50,163 bases of DNA from Paludibacter sp. (GCA_020049515.1 JAIFKQ010000151.1:1-50163); one strand, 5' to 3'. Numbered from the stretch's first letter, positions 8,175-17,264 are shown. Translations and numbers: made by a program. The notes: generated by a model from the sequence alone, not told the origin.

Positions 8175-8749
8175 TATAAAAGCGATCCAATATTCGATGT
8201 AAATAGTTTAACAGCAATGGCCAATAGGATAATTCCAAAAAACTTTCTAAGAATATAAATACCCCCTTCTCCAATAAATTTCTCTATTCTCGATGTAGAT
8301 TTCAAAACAAAGAAAACAAACATTAAATTTAATACTAGGGCTGCAATAATGTTTTCTGTAGCATACTCTGCCCGCAAAGAAAGTAGGGTGGTGAAAGATC
8401 CAGGCCCTGCAATAAGTGGAAAAGCAATTGGAATAATAGACGAGCCACCTTCTGGTCCTTTGTTGCGGAAAATTTCTACGTCAAGCACCATTTCCAGCGA
8501 GAAGATAAAAATAATCAGTGCCCCTGCAACGGCAAATGACTGTATGTCAACGCTAAATAGTTTCAATACTGCTTCTCCTGAGAATAAAAATCCGATGAGT
8601 ATCAATAATGCCACCGCGCTTGCTTTTTCTGCGTGAACACTTTTACCTTTGCGCTTTATATTGAGAATAATAGGTATAGAACCCAAAATGTCAATAATGG
8701 CAAAAAGCACCATAAAAGCACTTGTAATTTGTATAAAGCTGAAATTCAT
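8174..8749 (-). CDS. MarC family integral membrane protein
   Basis: A 191-aa, very hydrophobic protein with about six membrane helices, matching the MarC/SnatA-like family: F-x-x-x-D-I-L-G-S-I-P-I near residues 18-28, and IPIAFPLIAGPGSFTTLLSL, the conserved PLxxGPG motif, at the second half. Despite the name, MarC itself is not a proven antibiotic exporter; some relatives are suggested to export amino acids. It is convergent with purM, and its stop codon touches the shared hairpin. The ATG at 8749 fits the family start. Confidence 0.9.
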   Translation of the reverse strand: MNFSFIQITSAFMVLFAIIDILGSIPIILNIKRKGKSVHAEKASAVALLILIGFLFSGEAVLKLFSVDIQSFAVAGALIIFIFSLEMVLDVEIFRNKGPEGGSSIIPIAFPLIAGPGSFTTLLSLRAEYATENIIAALVLNLMFVFFVLKSTSRIEKFIGEGGIYILRKFFGIILLAIAVKLFTSNIGSLL

Positions 8750-9054
8750 AAAACCCTAGCCCCCAAAGGGGAATTTTATATTAGTATTATTTTTGACTAA
8801 AAGTCACTTATTTATTTTGATGATATAATTTCGGGGATGAGCCAAATTGGCATACGCCGCTGTTTAGCAGATGGTTAACTTCATTATTTTAGTTTAAACA
8901 TAAAATTAGTTGGAAATCTGTCAATACTTCTTCTAATTGCACGTTTTAATTGACTTGTTTAAGTGCAATATAGTTCAGCCAAATTAACGGCAAGCATTAT
9001 TTTGCAGTCCCTACTTTCATGAATTCTACTTTGTTTTACGTGTAAATCCAGAGT
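8750..9054. other. Intergenic region, no gene seen
   Basis: 305 bp between marC and the glycosyltransferase gene. I see no open frame with coding character, no clear hairpin and no obvious promoter box. Confidence 0.4.
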
Positions 9055-9852
9055 TTATAACTTCTTTAAGATTTTACGATTTACAATTTTTCTTTCGCTA
9101 TCAAATATCCAACCCCATTTATTAAAATATTTTATCATATTGCTAATGTGTATGATAAGCAATTTAAAATTTAAATATGAGCCATGTGCATGATGATGAA
9201 CGATTTCTACTCCAGGATAAAATACTGTTCTGAATTCTCTGTGAATCCTTCTTGATAAATCTATGTCTTCGGGATACATAAAAAAACGCTCATCAAACAT
9301 TCCCACATGCTTTAAAGCTTCTGTTCTTAAAAACATAAAACACCCCGAAAGATAAGGTACATCCATTATTCTATTATACCCGGTTGTATGCAACTCAAAT
9401 TTTGCTGTGCGTTTCTTTGTCCAACTTTTTGGAAGGAAACGTCTAAAAATCAAATCGAAAGGTGTGGGTATTAGCTTGCAAAGATACTGAATTTCCCCTG
9501 ATGGATAGATAACTTTTGGCATTAATAATCCAATATCTGAATTATTATTCATAAAACTTTCAATTTCGGCTAAAATTGTGGGTTGAAAAGTAATATCGGG
9601 GTTTACAACCAAATGGTATGGAGTATTTTGGTCAATCGTTTTTCGGATGGCTATGTTGTGCGCCGATCCATAACCTATGTTTTTGTTGTTGAAATGATAG
9701 GATACTCCTAAAGTTCTAAATTGAAATTCTTCTATTGGTGAATTGTCAATCAAGTACAGCTGTGAAATAACATCTGATTTTAGTAGTATCGCCACCAATG
9801 ATGCAATTTCTTCAAAACTTTGTTTATAAATTACAATCGAAACGTTAATCAC
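9055..9852 (-). CDS. Family 2 glycosyltransferase (rhamnosyltransferase-like)
   Basis: A 265-aa GT-A fold enzyme. The N-terminus is VSIVIYKQSFEEI, followed by LYLIDNSP, the NKNIGYGSAHNIAI nucleotide-binding stretch, the 'LVVNPDITF' metal-binding DxD equivalent, and MFDERFFMYPEDIDLSRRIHREF, the acceptor motif with catalytic ED. This order is typical of WbbL-like rhamnosyltransferases of O-antigen or exopolysaccharide synthesis. The start is GTG (9852), chosen because beta-strand 1 begins directly after it. Donor and acceptor cannot be read from the sequence. It lies downstream of the polysaccharide export genes on the same strand, separated by the thiamine-binding-like gene. Confidence 0.9.
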   Translation of the reverse strand: MINVSIVIYKQSFEEIASLVAILLKSDVISQLYLIDNSPIEEFQFRTLGVSYHFNNKNIGYGSAHNIAIRKTIDQNTPYHLVVNPDITFQPTILAEIESFMNNNSDIGLLMPKVIYPSGEIQYLCKLIPTPFDLIFRRFLPKSWTKKRTAKFELHTTGYNRIMDVPYLSGCFMFLRTEALKHVGMFDERFFMYPEDIDLSRRIHREFRTVFYPGVEIVHHHAHGSYLNFKLLIIHISNMIKYFNKWGWIFDSERKIVNRKILKKL

Positions 9853-9938
9853 AGGTATCGTCTAAATTTAGATCTTTTTTTAGTGGCACTAGTCGCTTTT
9901 GTCAATTTGCCGAATAGCAAAATTGTCCAACCTAGCCC

Positions 9939-10229
9939 CTATTCGTATTTATGCATTTTGTCATCAATGCTGACATCTCCTCTGGAAGTCTGAATTTTAA
10001 TGTAAGTCATCAAGCTGTCTGCACCCGCTTCATAGCAAGCTTCTTGCGCTTGTTTCACTACCATCATTATTTCATCGTAGTTTCCTTCCATAACAGTTTC
10101 AAAAGGAGTAACCTTGTATCTGAGACCCGAAGCTGCGATGACTTCAATGGCTTTATCCACAAGTGTGTAAGGATGTATGGTGTTAGAATTGGGTAGAATT
10201 TGAAGTGCTATGTTTACTATATTATCCAT
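9939..10229 (-). CDS. MTH1187/YkoF-family thiamine-binding-like protein
   Basis: A 96-aa protein matching the MTH1187 (DUF77, thiamine_BP) family. It shows one ferredoxin-like fold with VNIALQILPN, the VDKAIEVIAASGLRYKVTPFETVMEGNYDEIM stretch and a C-terminal IKIQTSRGD strand. Members bind thiamine or its pyrimidine part, or are of unknown role, as homotetramers in the cytoplasm. There is no thiamine gene near it and no riboswitch was found upstream, so the ligand here is not supported by context. Confidence 0.85.
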   Translation of the reverse strand: MDNIVNIALQILPNSNTIHPYTLVDKAIEVIAASGLRYKVTPFETVMEGNYDEIMMVVKQAQEACYEAGADSLMTYIKIQTSRGDVSIDDKMHKYE

Positions 10230-10349
10230 TTTGGTTTGTGTTTTTATGGTAAAAAAGACGAATGAAATAGCTGCCGTATTTTAATTTAGACACTAAAAAC
10301 AGAATATACTAAACAGTAAATTTGATTAATCTTAAATTTGGATTTCAAC

Positions 10350-11429
10350 TCAAAATTCAGTTATCTCCTTTAAGTATTTTTTTCCGATTAGAAATGAAAT
10401 TATCAAAAAAACACCTAGTATTCCACCTATAGCTATTGCTTTAATTTTTCCGAGTTTATCTTTCTTTAATGGTAATCGTGGTGTGTCAATAATTTGAACC
10501 AAAGGTGTTTCTCTGGCCAAATCAAGCTTTAGTGTTTCAAGATTTTTAAGAACTTCAGCATAAACGGTAGCATATAGTTGTGCATTATTTTCCTGTTTTA
10601 TTTTAGGAACAGCTGCGTATTGTAATGCTGGATTGATGTTTACTGGTGAATAACCTGCACTTTTAAACAATGCAGATTCGTATAAATTTTTTATAGAATC
10701 GGCAGTATGTTGCATCATGTTTATATTAGATCTACTTTGAGATGTTCTAGTTTCTTTGTAAAACAGATAAGTTTGCTCCATTAACTTCTCTGTAAAAAGT
10801 TTTGAAAATAATTCATCCTTACTTGTAAAGTCAATATTTACAATTTCTATTTTTTTATTTTTTCTTACTACCTTTAATGATTGGGACTCAGTTATCTCTC
10901 TATAAATACAATTCAAAACGCTATCTTGAGTTCTGGAAAAATTAGCTCGATTTTCATTTATTGGAAACTTAAGATTCTGCAATTCTGGTTTTTTTGTGTC
11001 CTTTTTCCATTCTTTTCTCAATTCGTTGGAGTTGATGTAAACTTCCACTAAGTTCTGTTTTACTCCATAATAATCAACTGTGGTTAGCAAAGTTTGTTCT
11101 ATTGCATATCTAGATTGAATGATTTCTAGTAAATTGTCACCACTAAAGGCGCCATTAGAACTTCCACCTAAACCACTAAACCCAAATGAAGACGCAAGGT
11201 CGGCTAAGCCGCCTCCACTGCTTTTTTCTATTAATGAAAATGATAAGTGAGCAGTATATTTCGGCTTGCTTAATAGTGAGATAACTAAACCCAATAGACC
11301 ACCACTTAAACCAAAAACAAGTATGATAATCCATCTACTTAAGAGAAATTTCCACCAGTCTTTCAGTTTTTGTAATAATTCCTTTGTTAGAATTTTCTCA
11401 TCATAAGAGTCAGTATTTCTTTCAGTCAT
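10350..11429 (-). CDS. Wzz-type polysaccharide chain-length determinant/co-polymerase
   Basis: A 359-aa protein with two membrane helices bracketing a periplasmic helical domain: TM1 in WIILVFGLSGGLLGLVISLL and TM2 in AIAIGGILGVFLIISFLIG. A proline-containing stretch (VQIIDTPRLPLKKDKLG) lies just before TM2, as in Wzz/PCP proteins. It has no C-terminal tyrosine-kinase domain. The ATG at 11429 is preferred to an in-frame start at 11459, because the latter would overlap the upstream SLBB gene by 26 bp while 11429 leaves a 4-nt gap. It is translationally close-coupled to the SLBB export gene and would set polysaccharide length together with it. Confidence 0.88.
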   Translation of the reverse strand: MTERNTDSYDEKILTKELLQKLKDWWKFLLSRWIIILVFGLSGGLLGLVISLLSKPKYTAHLSFSLIEKSSGGGLADLASSFGFSGLGGSSNGAFSGDNLLEIIQSRYAIEQTLLTTVDYYGVKQNLVEVYINSNELRKEWKKDTKKPELQNLKFPINENRANFSRTQDSVLNCIYREITESQSLKVVRKNKKIEIVNIDFTSKDELFSKLFTEKLMEQTYLFYKETRTSQSRSNINMMQHTADSIKNLYESALFKSAGYSPVNINPALQYAAVPKIKQENNAQLYATVYAEVLKNLETLKLDLARETPLVQIIDTPRLPLKKDKLGKIKAIAIGGILGVFLIISFLIGKKYLKEITEF

Positions 11430-11433
11430 ATCT

Positions 11434-14010
11434 TTATTTATTGATAATTGAATATACAAGCGTAGCTACTGTCATTATGGAACTTAAAATTGAAACAGTT
11501 TCAACTGGAGACAACCTATTTTTTATGTCTGCTGGTTCTTCGGGAACAATAATTCGTGCTCCAGGTCTAATTTTTGGATAAATTTTTATCCCTAAAAAGT
11601 TACTTGTGCTTTTTGCAGTTCCATTTGCATAAAGAACAAATGAACTACTTTTTTGGGCTCTATCAGAAAAACCACCAGCATTACTCACATAGTCTCTGAA
11701 ACTCATATTCTTATCATAGCGAACAAATGTTGGGAATAAAACCTCTCCAATAACTCGAATTGTTTGCAATTGCCTCGGTATAAAAAGAACGTCGTCCGCC
11801 TCTAAGTTAAGATCATATTTACTGCCAGGATTATCCATAATTTCTTTTAGATTAATTCCAACAACTCCTTCTGATTTGAAAATTTCACCTACCACTTTAG
11901 TCCCAGACATCTTGCTTTGAATAGAGTCAACGCTTGGATAACCTTGTTGCATAGCAGCCACTCCGCCCGTTGCTTTTATAAGCGACAAATCCATAGAATT
12001 ATCACTTTTGCTCTGAATTTGTTTTTTAGCATTTTCAGAAATAATGCGTTGTAATTTCTGTTCTACGCCAGTTACTTTTTCACTTCGCAATAGAAACGCC
12101 CCTAGTGGATAAGCGTATCTCGTAAATCCGCCCGCCCTTTTTATAATATCGGATATTTTTTCGGCTTTGTTTGTAATATTATAGCTACCAGGCATCATAA
12201 CCTCACCTTCCACGCTTACCATTCTAATGCCCTCAAAACCAGAAATAGAACGCACTATAATTTGATCTTCATTTTCCAGTAAAATGTCATTCGACCCATT
12301 TATAAAGTTAAGATCTTTATCCATTGCAAACTTTTGTACGGTGGTTTTATTATTTGTGTTGCGCAAAATGTTTTGATCTTTTATAACCCGAACTAGCTCT
12401 ACCGAGTCTGTAGAGGCTATTTCTAAAAATCCTTTTGCCTGGAATATTAAATCTTTCAGTGATGTGTTTTCAAGGAGTGGAAATTCACCTGGCTCTTTTA
12501 CTGCCCCTAGAATAGTTACGAATTGTTCTTCTTTGAAATCAAATAAACTGCTGATTGTTACAGAGTCATCCTTTTGTAAAATGATATCTGATATAGAGCC
12601 ATTAAGTATTTTGCCTAAATTAAAACTGACTATTTTGGGAATTTGATTGTCTTTTTTTCGCGTTATATAGGCCATATTCAAATAGGCATCTTCTTTCAAC
12701 CCATCTGCTTTGGCTATAAGTTGCGTCAATGTAAGGCCAGAAACAAATGCATACGCACCTGGGCGATTTACAGAGCCATTGATGTCAACTCTATTGTCAT
12801 ATTTATTAGTTGTAAAAGATACTACACATGAATCACCCGATTGAAGTGCAAAGGAGGCTAAATTATTTTCTGAAACATCAAAAACGGTTCTGCCCTTGCT
12901 AGTTAGTCTAAAAACTGTTATTGTTGAACTAAAAGCTTTGTCAGCGTATCCCCCAGCGTAGTTTATTAAGTTCTTTAATGTTTCGCCCTTAATTGCTTCA
13001 AAAATCCCATTGCGTTTTACTGCTCCATTGATAAAGGTGCGTATCCTAAAGGGTTCTATTTTAATGACATCGCCATCCTGTAAAGTTATATTATTTGACA
13101 AAACGCCATCCATTAGAAAACGGTAAACATCTAAATTAGCAACCACTTTATTGTTACGAACCACTTTTATTTCACGCATGGAGCCGATGCTATCGGGGCC
13201 ACCGCATGCATAGAGTGCATTGAAAGCAGTGGCGAGTGAGGGGAGGGTGTATGATCCTGGGCGAACGGCATCACCAACAACTGACACACGGATACTTCTT
13301 ATATTCCCAAGTGTTACATTTAGATGTGTATCGCCAGTGGAAATACCAGAATAAATTCTTGATACATCGTTACGGATAATTCTTGTAGCATTTTCAATTG
13401 TCATGCCACTAACTTTTATCGGCCCTACATTTGGTATTCTTATTGTGCCGTCTGGAGATACTTTTAGTTTATATGTAGCCTCATACAGTCCTGAAATGTC
13501 TATAAGCATTTCGTCGTAAGTGCCTAATATATAGTTCGTAGGAGTAGCTAAGTTTAACTTTGGTTCAAATGTGAGATTCGTTTTCTTAAAAAGATGTGAC
13601 CCGAAAATTAATGGTTTCTTGGAATCACCCTTTTCTACAGTTGTAGTTACTATAGTGGTAGTTGTAAATTCATTACTTTCATCTTCTAACTCTTGGTTCA
13701 GATAGTCTGGGTCGTTTCTTTTTCTTTTTTCTTTTACCTTCGGTTTCTTTACGTTTTGTAATGTAGTAGTGGTTGTAGTCGTTTTGGTTATTTGTTTGTC
13801 TTCAGCATCTGGTTTTTGTGCATCTTCTTTGGTGAGAGTTCTATCCTCATTAGTTCCGTCTTGTGGGTTGCTTGTAGTTGGTGAAATTGAACTGCCAGCA
13901 GAGTATTTTTTGTAAGCTTCAATTTGTTTTTGATTTAACTTGCTTAAATCTTGACTGGCTAAACTGCATAATATCAGTAAGGTGAGAAGTGTAAAAGTGA
14001 TTCTTTTCAT
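11434..14010 (-). CDS. SLBB-domain polysaccharide export outer-membrane protein (Wza-like)
   Basis: An 858-aa protein with a signal peptide (ITFTLLTLLILCSLAS, then Q). A Thr-rich low-complexity segment follows at about residues 76-125, with runs of Thr and a Lys/Arg-rich stretch. The polysaccharide export domain begins near PTNYILGTYDEMLIDISG and includes LKVSPDGTIRIPNVGPIKVSGMT. Repeated SLBB domains follow (GDAVRPGSYTLPS, GAVKRNGIFEA, GSVNRPGAYAFVSG, GAVKEPGEFPL, GEVMMPGSYNI, GEVLFPTFVRY), with a hydrophobic C-terminal segment. It should form the periplasm/outer-membrane channel for an exopolysaccharide, working with the Wzz protein 4 nt downstream. This long multi-SLBB form is usual in Bacteroidetes. 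A purine-rich AGAAGGAAA precedes the ATG. Confidence 0.92.
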   Translation of the reverse strand: MKRITFTLLTLLILCSLASQDLSKLNQKQIEAYKKYSAGSSISPTTSNPQDGTNEDRTLTKEDAQKPDAEDKQITKTTTTTTTLQNVKKPKVKEKRKRNDPDYLNQELEDESNEFTTTTIVTTTVEKGDSKKPLIFGSHLFKKTNLTFEPKLNLATPTNYILGTYDEMLIDISGLYEATYKLKVSPDGTIRIPNVGPIKVSGMTIENATRIIRNDVSRIYSGISTGDTHLNVTLGNIRSIRVSVVGDAVRPGSYTLPSLATAFNALYACGGPDSIGSMREIKVVRNNKVVANLDVYRFLMDGVLSNNITLQDGDVIKIEPFRIRTFINGAVKRNGIFEAIKGETLKNLINYAGGYADKAFSSTITVFRLTSKGRTVFDVSENNLASFALQSGDSCVVSFTTNKYDNRVDINGSVNRPGAYAFVSGLTLTQLIAKADGLKEDAYLNMAYITRKKDNQIPKIVSFNLGKILNGSISDIILQKDDSVTISSLFDFKEEQFVTILGAVKEPGEFPLLENTSLKDLIFQAKGFLEIASTDSVELVRVIKDQNILRNTNNKTTVQKFAMDKDLNFINGSNDILLENEDQIIVRSISGFEGIRMVSVEGEVMMPGSYNITNKAEKISDIIKRAGGFTRYAYPLGAFLLRSEKVTGVEQKLQRIISENAKKQIQSKSDNSMDLSLIKATGGVAAMQQGYPSVDSIQSKMSGTKVVGEIFKSEGVVGINLKEIMDNPGSKYDLNLEADDVLFIPRQLQTIRVIGEVLFPTFVRYDKNMSFRDYVSNAGGFSDRAQKSSSFVLYANGTAKSTSNFLGIKIYPKIRPGARIIVPEEPADIKNRLSPVETVSILSSIMTVATLVYSIINK

Positions 14011-14324
14011 GTTTCCTTCTTTTGTCTATTGATTTGAATGGTTAATTTCAAGTTATCTGTGTTTGACTATTCGCTTTTTGGAATGATTCGTTTTGAATAT
14101 TTATTTCAGTATCTGCGAAATTTATTTACTGTTTTTGCCAATTATAAGAAATCTGTGTTTTTTATTTGGAGTTGTTAACTGTATGCTATTTTAGTTGCAA
14201 AATTTCAATTAGAATGAGGTGTAATTTGTTACTTTAGCAAAAACGGTCAAATAATCTAAAAATTGTCTATTATCTCTCTAATTTTCGATAAAACTACAGT
14301 TTCTATTTTTTTTTATAAAAAAAC
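14011..14324. other. Upstream region of the export operon
   Basis: About 310 bp between the SLBB gene and the rpsP terminator. It presumably holds the export-operon promoter, but I found no clear TAnnTTTG box on the minus strand. No gene is seen. Confidence 0.4.
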
Positions 14325-14350
14325 AAAACCCGAGATTTCTTTCGGGTTTT
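14325..14350 (-). terminator. Intrinsic terminator of rpsP
   Basis: Read on the minus strand, AAAACCCGA (14350-14342) pairs with TCGGGTTTT (14333-14325) around an 8-nt loop, followed by G and a run of T residues. It lies 26 bp after the rpsP stop codon. Confidence 0.85.
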
Positions 14351-14376
14351 GAGTTAAATGTATAAATCTAATAAAT

Positions 14377-14895
14377 TTATTCAGCTACAACCTCATCTAT
14401 TGAAGTTTCAGTTGGTGCTTCTACTTCTACAACTGGATTTGCGGCTATAATTGCATCAGCTTTTTTCTTAGCCACCTCAGCTGCTTTTGCTTTGTTCACT
14501 TCTATTTCGGCAGCAAAACGTGTTTTAGCATCTGCTTGTTTATCTGCAGAAATTTGCTCTTTTGTTTTTACTACATTCAATTCCTTGCTTGCTTTCCAAG
14601 CTGCAAATCTTTTGTCGGCTTCTAATGTGTCAAACGCACCTTTTTGAACTCCTTCAAGTAAGTGTTTTTTCATTAAAACTCCTTCTGACGAAAGAATATT
14701 ACGAGTTGTGTCTGTTGGTTGTGCACCTGTTTGTAACCAATGCAATGCTTTCTCGAATTTTAAATCGATAGTTGCAGGATTGGTGTTTGGGTTATACGAT
14801 CCAATACGTTCGATAAATTTGCCATCACGTGGCGCTCTGCTGTCAGCGATAACGATATGATAATAAGCATATCCCTTACGTCCATGACGTTGCAA
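14377..14895 (-). CDS. rpsP: 30S ribosomal protein S16 with long C-terminal extension; N-terminus apparently truncated
   Basis: A 172-aa frame; S16 binds 16S rRNA during 30S assembly. The S16 core is clear ([34 protein letters not shown]), with the Lys/Ala/Glu-rich C-terminal extension usual in Bacteroidetes. Oddity: the family begins M-x-x-K-I-R-L-x-R-x-G, but here an in-frame TGA (14896-14898) lies directly before the TTG coding the 'L' of that motif. The only available start is this TTG (14895), giving M-Q-R-H-G and losing strand 1. No ATG for the missing codons is seen in any nearby frame. The promoter (14936-14965) leaves a 35-nt leader. A deletion of about 17-18 nt (real or an assembly error) that removed ATG and five codons would explain it. 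Confidence 0.9.
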   Translation of the reverse strand: MQRHGRKGYAYYHIVIADSRAPRDGKFIERIGSYNPNTNPATIDLKFEKALHWLQTGAQPTDTTRNILSSEGVLMKKHLLEGVQKGAFDTLEADKRFAAWKASKELNVVKTKEQISADKQADAKTRFAAEIEVNKAKAAEVAKKKADAIIAANPVVEVEAPTETSIDEVVAE

Positions 14896-14935
14896 TCAAT
14901 GATTATACCTAATGCTTTTTCTCGAAAAGCGGTTG

Positions 14936-14965
14936 CAAAGGTAGTAATTTAATTCGAATCAACAA
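14936..14965 (-). promoter_or_regulatory. Promoter of rpsP
   Basis: On the minus strand TTG (14963-14965), 19-nt spacer, TACCTTTG (14936-14943). It sits in the 80-bp gap after the SPOR-protein gene. Confidence 0.7.
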
Positions 14966-14975
14966 GGCCTTGTGC

Positions 14976-15875
14976 TTATTTATCACAAAGTACCCATGCT
15001 GTTACAAATTGAGAGCTAGATAGTCTGAGATTTTCCATAAATTCTATAGCAGTTTCACGGTTTGAAAATGACTTAATTGCAACTCGGTATTTTTTTGCTG
15101 GAGGCAAAACGTGAGCGTGAACGAAATTTTCTTTTTCAAGAGTTTTACAGTAATTTTCAGCCGAAAGTTGGGTTGGTAAACTTGCCACTACAACATGAAA
15201 TTTTACAGAATCGTAGGGTGTTAAATTCTCAGCAGACAAAGAGTCCATATTTATTGCTGTAGAATCTATAACTGGCATATTTTCTGGTAATACAATTGGA
15301 AGTAACGTTGAAAAATCTGCTTGATTTGACTTGTGCATATCATTTACTCGCGGAGAAACAAATAGTAATCCAAAAACTAAAACAGCCGCTGCGCCATACC
15401 TAAATGTTTGCTTTGATGGCAATTTAAGTGTAATTGTTTTAGGGTCTTTTGTCTTTTTGTTTGTAACCTCAGTATAGTAAATTTCGGATATTCCAATATT
15501 TAATGGTAAAAAATCAGAACTTGATTTAGGTGAAAAAAGGATACCCTCACCTTGATTCTGCTCAAAAAAACCTAAATTTCCAAACTCAATTTTCTTAGAT
15601 TGCCCAATTTTTGATTTTAATTTTTCAATTTCCTTGTCAATAAATTCAGAGGCCTCCCTGTAGCTTATTCCCTCATTCCTAGCTATTTCTATTGCTAGTA
15701 ACCCATCGGAATAATGCATTAATGGATTAAAACCAACTATAGATAAAGGTGGAGTTATACGATCAATTAAAAGCTTTGCTGATTGCGTTTGAACTACAAA
15801 CCCACCCAAGTTGGGCACCACCACATAATCATGTTTGGCTAACAGTTTTTCTATATGTTGATATATTTTTTCCAC
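14976..15875 (-). CDS. HU-like (CCDC81-type) N-terminal domain, TM and SPOR domain protein
   Basis: A 299-aa protein. Residues 1-60 (YQHIEKLLAKHDYVVVPNLGGFVVQ ... SIVGFNPLMHYSDGLLA) match the HU-CCDC81 domain of Bacteroidetes, and a second related stretch (FIDKEIEKLKSKIGQSKKIEFGNLGFFEQ) follows. One membrane helix is at about 160-175 (RYGAAAVLVFGLLFV). The C-terminus is a SPOR domain (FHVVVASLPTQLSAENYCKTLEK ... KKYRVAIKSFSNRETAIEFMENL), which binds denuded septal peptidoglycan. It likely links the cytoplasm to the division site. The start is GTG at 15875, fixed by the conserved N-terminus. A -7 box ends only 4 nt upstream, so the mRNA may be nearly leaderless. Confidence 0.85.
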   Translation of the reverse strand: MEKIYQHIEKLLAKHDYVVVPNLGGFVVQTQSAKLLIDRITPPLSIVGFNPLMHYSDGLLAIEIARNEGISYREASEFIDKEIEKLKSKIGQSKKIEFGNLGFFEQNQGEGILFSPKSSSDFLPLNIGISEIYYTEVTNKKTKDPKTITLKLPSKQTFRYGAAAVLVFGLLFVSPRVNDMHKSNQADFSTLLPIVLPENMPVIDSTAINMDSLSAENLTPYDSVKFHVVVASLPTQLSAENYCKTLEKENFVHAHVLPPAKKYRVAIKSFSNRETAIEFMENLRLSSSQFVTAWVLCDK

Positions 15876-15879
15876 GCTG

Positions 15880-15887
15880 CAAAAGTA
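15880..15887 (-). promoter_or_regulatory. -7 box directly before the GTG of the SPOR protein gene
   Basis: TACTTTTG on the minus strand ends 4 nt before the GTG at 15875, leaving room for essentially no 5' UTR. No clear -33 element is visible. Confidence 0.45.
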
Positions 15888-15937
15888 CTGGAAAGCGACG
15901 AAAAGATATTATATTTTTGCTAAAAGTTTTCAACAAC

Positions 15938-15968
15938 TTGTTAAGCCTAAAAAATCTATGTATCTTTG
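15938..15968 (+). promoter_or_regulatory. Promoter of rfbB
   Basis: TTG (15938-15940), 20-nt spacer, TATCTTTG (15961-15968). The rfbB ATG is at 16056, so the leader is about 80 nt. Confidence 0.7.
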
Positions 15969-16055
15969 CAGTAATTTCGTTCAAAAAATAAACAATTTTT
16001 TTCAATATAAAATCTCATTTTCAATTTTTTCCATTTTGATAAAATAATATAAAAC

Positions 16056-17111
16056 ATGAAAAAAACGATTCTAATAACTGGTGGTGCTGGCTTTATAGGT
16101 TCTCACGTTGTACGATTATTTGTTACAAAATATCCTGATTATAATATTGTCAATTTGGATGCTTTGACTTATGCAGGTAATTTAGAAAATTTACTCGATG
16201 TAGTTGATGCCCCTAATTATCGATTTGTAAAAGGGGATATTACAGATGAGCAATTTATTATCGATTTATTTGCCAATAACCAATTTGATGGTGTAGTGCA
16301 TTTGGCTGCTGAATCTCATGTTGACCGTTCTATTACAGATCCGTTTGCTTTTATTCGCACGAATGTTTTTGGAACAGCCAATTTGCTAAATGCAGCCAAA
16401 AATGCATGGAAGGGTAACATGGAAGACAAACGTTTTTATCATATTTCTACCGATGAAGTATATGGTTCGTTGGGTGAGGAGGGTTTATTTACCGAAGAAA
16501 CGGCTTACGATCCACGCAGCCCATATTCTGCAGCAAAAGCTAGTTCCGACCATTTTGTTCGTGCATATTATCACACTTACGGTTTGCCAGTAGTTATTTC
16601 TAATTGTTCTAATAATTATGGTGCCAATCATTTTCCTGAAAAATTAATCCCCCTTTCTATTAACAATATCAAGAACAATCGGCCTATTCCCATTTATGGT
16701 AAAGGCGAAAATGTGCGTGACTGGTTGTGGGTTAATGACCACGCCCGTGCTATCGATACAATTTTTCATACTGGTCATGTAGGAGAAACTTACAATATTG
16801 GTGGAAATAATGAATGGACAAATATTGACTTGATTCATAAATTGTGCGAAATAATGGATCGTAAATTAAGTCGAGAGCCCGGTGAGTCGGCCAAATTGAT
16901 CACTTATGTGAAAGACCGTGCCGGTCATGATTTACGTTACGCCATTGATTCTTCAAAATTACAACGTGAGCTCGGTTGGAAACCATCTCTACAGTTCGAA
17001 GAAGGGTTGGAAAAAACGGTTGATTGGTATCTTCAAAATCAAACATGGATGGATAATATAACCAATGGCGCTTATCAAAATTATTACCAAAAACAATATT
17101 CTGAAAGATAA
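16056..17111 (+). CDS. rfbB: dTDP-glucose 4,6-dehydratase
   Basis: A 351-aa extended short-chain dehydrogenase. It has the NAD-binding TGGAGFIGSHVV motif at the N-terminus, catalytic TDEVYG with the Thr-Asp-Glu triad, Y157-x3-K161 (YSAAKAS), and NCSNNYGANHFPEKLIPL. It converts dTDP-glucose to dTDP-4-keto-6-deoxyglucose, the first committed step toward dTDP-rhamnose and other deoxysugars for surface polysaccharide. The rest of the rfb set (rfbA, C, D) is not in this window. Rhamnosyltransferase-like and export genes lie 2-7 kb away. It is monocistronic, with a good promoter and strong terminator. Confidence 0.96.
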   Translation: MKKTILITGGAGFIGSHVVRLFVTKYPDYNIVNLDALTYAGNLENLLDVVDAPNYRFVKGDITDEQFIIDLFANNQFDGVVHLAAESHVDRSITDPFAFIRTNVFGTANLLNAAKNAWKGNMEDKRFYHISTDEVYGSLGEEGLFTEETAYDPRSPYSAAKASSDHFVRAYYHTYGLPVVISNCSNNYGANHFPEKLIPLSINNIKNNRPIPIYGKGENVRDWLWVNDHARAIDTIFHTGHVGETYNIGGNNEWTNIDLIHKLCEIMDRKLSREPGESAKLITYVKDRAGHDLRYAIDSSKLQRELGWKPSLQFEEGLEKTVDWYLQNQTWMDNITNGAYQNYYQKQYSER

Positions 17112-17167
17112 GGTCAAAAATAATTAGGGTTTTTAAATACCGTAAATTGATACCCTACAATTATAAT

Positions 17168-17205
17168 AAAGAGCTTTTCCAGATTAAATGGAAAAGCTCT
17201 TTTTT
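17168..17205 (+). terminator. Strong intrinsic terminator of rfbB
   Basis: A 14-bp stem (17168-17181 with 17189-17202), 7-nt loop GATTAAA, right arm running into a T-tract. Confidence 0.9.
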
Positions 17206-17264
17206 GAAACTATTAAAATTCTGTCATTGGCAGAAATTAAGTAAGCATAATAAATATCAATATC

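Noticed and set aside
9939-10349. Thiamine (TPP) riboswitch near the MTH1187-type gene
   Set aside because: No sequence resembling the conserved TPP-riboswitch core was seen on the minus strand upstream.
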